DNA from: Sphingomonas sanguinis
GTDB lineage: Bacteria > Pseudomonadota > Alphaproteobacteria > Sphingomonadales > Sphingomonadaceae
Assembly (NCBI RefSeq): GCF_019297835.1
Contig: NZ_CP079203.1
Location: forward strand, 1,089,001 to 1,153,000
Reading direction: 5' to 3'
Length of the DNA stretch: 64,000 bases
The stretch's first letter is position 1. Each line of letters starts with the position of its first letter. Made by a program: the position numbers and the translations under genes. Shown here piece by piece: positions 60,688 through 64,000 of the stretch. The notes under the pieces are model-generated. The model was not told the DNA's origin. It searched no databases and saw only the letters and a program-made list of their open reading frames with translations.

Positions 60688-61554
60688 TTAAACCGCCGGT
60701 TTCTCGCCGATCTGTTCGGCCTGGGCGCTGCTGTCGGGGCGCGCCGGGCCCAGTACGGGCTCCTCGCCCATGGGTTCGTTGCGGAACACGGTGAACTCGC
60801 CCCGGCCGTCGACGCTCGGTCCCTGCGTCCAGCGGCCCTCGGGATAGGTGCCGTCGACCGAGGTGACGAAGAAATCGTAATTGTGGTCTTGGCTCTCCTT
60901 GGCCTGCGGGAAGGAGTTGGGGATGGGCAGCGACGCCTGTTCGCCCAGTTCCTCGATCACGGCCAGCCATTGCTCCTGGTGCATGGTGTCGCGCGCGATC
61001 ATGAAGTGGAGCATGTCCTTCATGCCCTGATCGTGCGCGGCGTTGTAGAGTCGGGTCGCCAGCACACGCCCGGTGCTTTCGGCGGCGACGTTGCAATACA
61101 TGTCGGCGGCGATGTTCCCGCTGGCATAGATATGGCTCATGTTGAACGGGATTCCGTCGGAATCCACCGGCTGCGCGGCCAAACCGGTCGACAGGATATG
61201 CTTGTGAAGCGCACCTTCGATCGCGTGGCGCGCGCTGCCGCCGCCCATCACCGCGCCGACGATGCCGTCCGCCGCGCCCTCTTCCTGAAGCGAGGCGGGC
61301 GCCTTGTCCAAGTTGAGCGCGACGGCGGTCGCCAGCATCTCGATATGCCCGATCTCCTCGGTGGCGGTATGGAGCAGCATGTCACGGTACTTGGGCGTCG
61401 GGGCACGGTTGCCCCAGGCCTGGAAGAAATATTGCATGCAGACGCGGATCTCGCCCTCCACGCCGCCGATCGCCTGTTGCAGCATGCGCGCGAACAAGGG
61501 GTCTGGGCTTTCACAACGGACGGGATATTGCAGGCGTTTGTCGTGATAATACAT
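60688..61554 (-). CDS. Manganese-catalase-family protein
   Basis: 288 residues, ferritin-like four-helix fold. Di-metal ligands appear as E in VEGEIRVCMQYFF, E and H in TATEEIGHIEM, E in NVAAESTGR and H in RDTMHQEQW. It should break down hydrogen peroxide without heme. It is third in the stress cassette; its start is 32 nt past the DUF892 gene. Confidence 0.92.
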   Translation of the reverse strand: MYYHDKRLQYPVRCESPDPLFARMLQQAIGGVEGEIRVCMQYFFQAWGNRAPTPKYRDMLLHTATEEIGHIEMLATAVALNLDKAPASLQEEGAADGIVGAVMGGGSARHAIEGALHKHILSTGLAAQPVDSDGIPFNMSHIYASGNIAADMYCNVAAESTGRVLATRLYNAAHDQGMKDMLHFMIARDTMHQEQWLAVIEELGEQASLPIPNSFPQAKESQDHNYDFFVTSVDGTYPEGRWTQGPSVDGRGEFTVFRNEPMGEEPVLGPARPDSSAQAEQIGEKPAV

Positions 61555-61586
61555 GATCGGCCTCGCTTCGTCGGTGATGGGGGAAA

Positions 61587-62108
61587 TCAGTGGCTGGCGG
61601 TTTCGCCCGCCGCGCGGCGTTCGAGATAGCGGCGGGTCAGCGCGGCGTTGTTTTCATCGACCCAGGCCGCCATCGACAGTTCCTCGTTCAGCGACTGGGT
61701 GAGCAGCGGCGTGGCGCTGCCGAAGCCGCCGACATCGGCGATGGTGATGAGCGATTTGTAACTGGCCGCCTCGAAATTCTCGAAGGCGAAATTGGCAAAG
61801 CTGTTCTTCAGGATCTCGTCGGGCGCGAAAATGTGGCCCAGCGCCGCCATGTTGCCCGAGAAGCTGAGCGCCGCGTCCTTCAGCATCGATCGGCTCTCGT
61901 TGAAGCCGTCCAATATGTCCTCCAGCCGGACGATCTGCTGCTCGGTCTCGCCCCGGTGCATCCGCAGATGATCGGCGACGTCCGGATAGTTGGACAGGTG
62001 ATCGAGTTGCCGGTCGATCAGGGCGAGTGCCTGATGCTCGACGGCATGGGCGTTCTTCAGCCCGGCGATAAAGACCGCCGCGACGACGTCATTGGGTAGG
62101 GATGCCAT
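61587..62108 (-). CDS. DUF892 (YciE/YciF) ferritin-like stress protein
   Basis: 173 residues: two repeats of helical ferritin-like sequence with metal-type Glu/His residues (KNAHAVEHQAL, HRGETEQQI, NFEAASYKSLI). The family is induced by osmotic and general stress. It lies between the SDR and Mn-catalase genes with short gaps. Confidence 0.9.
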   Translation of the reverse strand: MASLPNDVVAAVFIAGLKNAHAVEHQALALIDRQLDHLSNYPDVADHLRMHRGETEQQIVRLEDILDGFNESRSMLKDAALSFSGNMAALGHIFAPDEILKNSFANFAFENFEAASYKSLITIADVGGFGSATPLLTQSLNEELSMAAWVDENNAALTRRYLERRAAGETASH

Positions 62109-62134
62109 GGATCATCGCTCCTTTGGGTTGAGGA

Positions 62135-62992
62135 TCAGAGGAAGGGGGTGCCGCCAGTGACGGGGATGGTCGCACCGCTGATGTAGCTGGCCTCGCCGCT
62201 CGCCAGCAGGACGTAAGGCGGCGCGAGTTCGGCGGGCTGCGCGGCACGGCCCATCGGCGTCTGCTCGCCGAAGCTCTTCACCGCCTCGGGCGGCATGGTC
62301 GACGGGATCAGCGGGGTCCAGACCGGCCCCGGCGCGACCGCGTTGACGCGGATGTTCCGCTCGGCGAGCATCTGCGCGAGGCCCGCGGTGAAATTGTGGA
62401 TCGCGCCCTTCGTCGTCGCATAGGCGAGCAGTTGCTGGTTGGGCTTGTCGGCGTTGATCGAGGTCGTGTTGATGATCGACGCCCCCTCACCCATGTGTGG
62501 CAGCGCGGCCTTCACCAGATAGAACATCGCGTGGATGTTGGTGGCGAAGGTGACTTCCCATTCCTCGTCACTGATGTCCTCGACCGCCTGGAAGCTCGCC
62601 TGATGCGCGGCGTTGTTGACGAGGATATCGACCCGGCCGAAGGTCTGGACGGCGCGCTCGACGATGGTGCGGCAATGCGCGGAATCGCTGACATCGCCGG
62701 GGATCAGCAGTGCCTTGCGACCGGCCTGCTCGACCAGCCGCTGGGTTTCGGCGGCGTCTTCGTCCTCGGACAGATAGGAGATCACCACGTCCGCACCTTC
62801 GCGGGCAAAGGCGATGGCGACGGCGCGGCCGATACCGCTGTCGGCGCCGGTGATGATCGCTTTCTTGTCGGTCAGCTTGCCATGGCCGACATAGCTATGT
62901 TCGCCATGATCGGGACGCGGGTCCATCGCCTCGGTCTGGCCGGGCATGTCCTGCTGCTGTTCGGGCTGGGGTGGGGTAGGGCGTTCGTTCAT
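62135..62992 (-). CDS. Short-chain dehydrogenase/reductase, general-stress type
   Basis: 285 residues. NAD(P)-binding TGADSGIG (48-55), NNAAHQ, and the catalytic S178, Y191 and K195. A long Pro/Gln-rich N-terminal extension (1-40) matches the YghA/GS39-like group of stress-induced oxidoreductases. Substrate unknown. It is first in the three-gene stress cassette, behind an EcfG-like promoter. Confidence 0.91.
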   Translation of the reverse strand: MNERPTPPQPEQQQDMPGQTEAMDPRPDHGEHSYVGHGKLTDKKAIITGADSGIGRAVAIAFAREGADVVISYLSEDEDAAETQRLVEQAGRKALLIPGDVSDSAHCRTIVERAVQTFGRVDILVNNAAHQASFQAVEDISDEEWEVTFATNIHAMFYLVKAALPHMGEGASIINTTSINADKPNQQLLAYATTKGAIHNFTAGLAQMLAERNIRVNAVAPGPVWTPLIPSTMPPEAVKSFGEQTPMGRAAQPAELAPPYVLLASGEASYISGATIPVTGGTPFL

Positions 62993-63015
62993 TGACCGTC
63001 TCTCCTCGCCCGGTC

Positions 63016-63041
63016 CAATGGGCGGCAGAGAGAGGCGTTCC
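63016..63041 (-). promoter_or_regulatory. EcfG-like general stress promoter of the stress cassette
   Basis: On the minus strand GGAAC is followed by 16 nt and CATT, one base off the EcfG consensus GGAAC-N16-CGTT. It lies about 25-50 nt before the SDR start. The content of the cassette agrees with general stress control. Confidence 0.5.
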
Positions 63042-63067
63042 GGAAAAAATCCTGATCTTAAAACGTA

Positions 63068-63889
63068 TTAAGCTGTATTTTCAAGTTCCCCGCCCCCGTC
63101 GCGCAAAGGCTTCGCTCCGTCCGATGCAGCCGCCAGATGGGTCAGGATCACTCGCTCCAGCGCATCCATCGCATCGGCATAGCTGTGCGAGTCCGTCGCC
63201 AGCGTCTCGATCGCGAAACCGCACCCGCGCGCTGCGGCGCGAAAGGCGACGCCGGTCGCGTCCCCCTGCGCCACGATGATCGCGGCATCCTCGGCCCAGC
63301 CATGGATGGCGCGGATCAGCGGCGCGGCGGTTTCGTCCAGCGGCGAAGGAGGCGCGGCGATCTTGGTCAATCCCTGGCGCAGCTTGCCCAGATCGACCGC
63401 GCCGCGCGCCAGCCGCAGCCACTCGGCCGGATTGACCAGCTTGCGGGCATAATGGCGCCGGATCGCGGCGGCGGGGGGCAAAGCGTCGGGTTCGTCCGAC
63501 AGCCATGGGTTGGACAGCAGCACCCTGGCGAACCCGGCCTCCGCGCCGAACATCGCCAGCGCGGCGGCGGCGTCGCAATTGCCGAAGCCGATGACGCGGG
63601 TCAGGTTCGCCGCCTCGGCAAAGGCATCGATCGCGGCGGCGATGTCGGGGCCGCTCGACGCCCAACCGCCATTGACGCCTTCGCTGTCGCCGACCCCGCG
63701 CCGGTCGAAGCGGAACACCGGAAAGCCGTGGGCAGCGATCCGCGCCGCCAGCATCGCCTGTCCCCGATGCGCGCCCATGCGCGGCTCGTTACCGCCGGAG
63801 ACGATCATCAGGCCGGTGTCGCGGTCTGCCTCGTCCAGCGTGCCGACCAGCGTCGCACCCTCGCAGGGGAAGGAGATCAGCCTTCGCAT
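63068..63889 (-). CDS. XrtA-associated alpha/beta hydrolase 1
   Basis: 273 residues. RFDRRGVGDSEG and the elbow GFGNCDAAAAL (Cys where most hydrolases have Ser) identify the hydrolase-1 family of exosortase A loci (TIGR03100-like). A late His (DSHSYADAM) completes the site. The ATG at 63889 overlaps the preceding frame by 13 nt. Role in the locus unknown, perhaps thioester handling together with the acyl-CoA ligase. Confidence 0.9.
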   Translation of the reverse strand: MRRLISFPCEGATLVGTLDEADRDTGLMIVSGGNEPRMGAHRGQAMLAARIAAHGFPVFRFDRRGVGDSEGVNGGWASSGPDIAAAIDAFAEAANLTRVIGFGNCDAAAALAMFGAEAGFARVLLSNPWLSDEPDALPPAAAIRRHYARKLVNPAEWLRLARGAVDLGKLRQGLTKIAAPPSPLDETAAPLIRAIHGWAEDAAIIVAQGDATGVAFRAAARGCGFAIETLATDSHSYADAMDALERVILTHLAAASDGAKPLRDGGGELENTA

Positions 63890-64000
63890 GATGCGATCCA
63901 CTGCGCAATATCCTCGGCCAGCAGCGCGGCGAGTTCGGGGTCTTCCTGCGGCTCGGCGCGGCGCCAGGGCGGCACGGCGTCGATCAGGCGGTCGGCGGGC
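63877..64000 (-). CDS. C-terminal end of a gene, probably XrtA-associated hydrolase 2
   Basis: An open minus-strand frame enters from the right edge and ends WRRAEPQEDPELAALL, then AEDIAQWIASCEG and TGA at 63877. It overlaps the hydrolase 1 start by 13 nt, so it is surely coding. The identity rests on position: hydrolase 2 normally precedes hydrolase 1 in these loci. Confidence 0.6.
   Translation of the reverse strand, partial: PADRLIDAVPPWRRAEPQEDPELAALLAEDIAQWIASCEG

Noticed and set aside
63057..63072. TTAA-N6-TTAA resembling a CtrA box
   Set aside because: It overlaps the hydrolase 1 stop codon, the spacing is not the usual 7, and one site alone is weak evidence.

Overview
The window is chromosomal DNA from a high-GC alphaproteobacterium, most likely Sphingomonas or a close sphingomonad. 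This rests on the ChpT phosphotransferase beside cheA, the long alphaproteobacterial C-terminus on ribosomal protein S16, an EcfG-type GGAAC-N16-CGTT promoter, a complete exosortase A (XrtA) exopolysaccharide locus, and G+C-rich intergenic inverted repeats. Genes are tightly packed, and 4-nt ATGA stop/start overlaps are very common. No tRNA, rRNA, prophage, insertion sequence or CRISPR array was seen.

Layout. 1-10.5 kb: translation and protein targeting (rplS, trmD, rimM, rpsP, ffh, mtaB, ftsY, ispZ). The usual rpsP-rimM-trmD-rplS order is split by a vapBC toxin-antitoxin pair and an oppositely oriented thioredoxin-reductase-like gene. A GGDEF-EAL protein with both active sites eroded follows. 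10.5-15.3 kb: superoxide dismutase, then a phage-shock region with divergent pspF, a sigma-54 promoter, a 48-aa peptide, pspABC and four further small membrane-anchored coiled-coil proteins. 15.4-20.4 kb: sufE, a ferredoxin-like/J-domain pair, and a SulP transporter coupled to a beta-carbonic anhydrase. 20.4-32 kb: RNase P RNA, an amidase, a receptor-less chemotaxis operon (chpT-cheA-W-Y-B-R) led by a JAMM-domain gene, then rluD and rpoH. 33-39.8 kb: two tandem cysteine desulfurases with a ferredoxin, SRP RNA, dnaX-ybaB, an EcfG-controlled small membrane protein and mtgA. 40-45 kb: a polyamine pair (ornithine decarboxylase and a deoxyhypusine-synthase-like enzyme), a threonine-dehydratase-like gene, and two overlapping microprotein genes.

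45-64 kb is one long minus-strand XrtA locus: amidotransferase, exosortase A fused to an EpsI-like domain, glycosyltransferase, FemAB-like protein, polysaccharide deacetylase, ATPase, outer-membrane protein, tyrosine autokinase, chain-length determinant, export lipoprotein, PLP decarboxylase, acyl-CoA ligase and hydrolase 1, with the tail of a further gene at the edge. A three-gene stress cassette (Mn-catalase family, DUF892, SDR) sits between the ligase and hydrolase 1, preceded by an EcfG-like promoter. The locus should make, export and anchor an exopolysaccharide and sort PEP-CTERM proteins, but no PEP-CTERM substrate was seen here.

Three families of intergenic inverted repeats (A, B, C) lie between genes; A and B each recur. 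The most unusual features are the expanded Psp array, the split trmD operon with a palindromic operator between divergent genes, the polyamine/microprotein cluster, and the stress cassette inside the XrtA locus.
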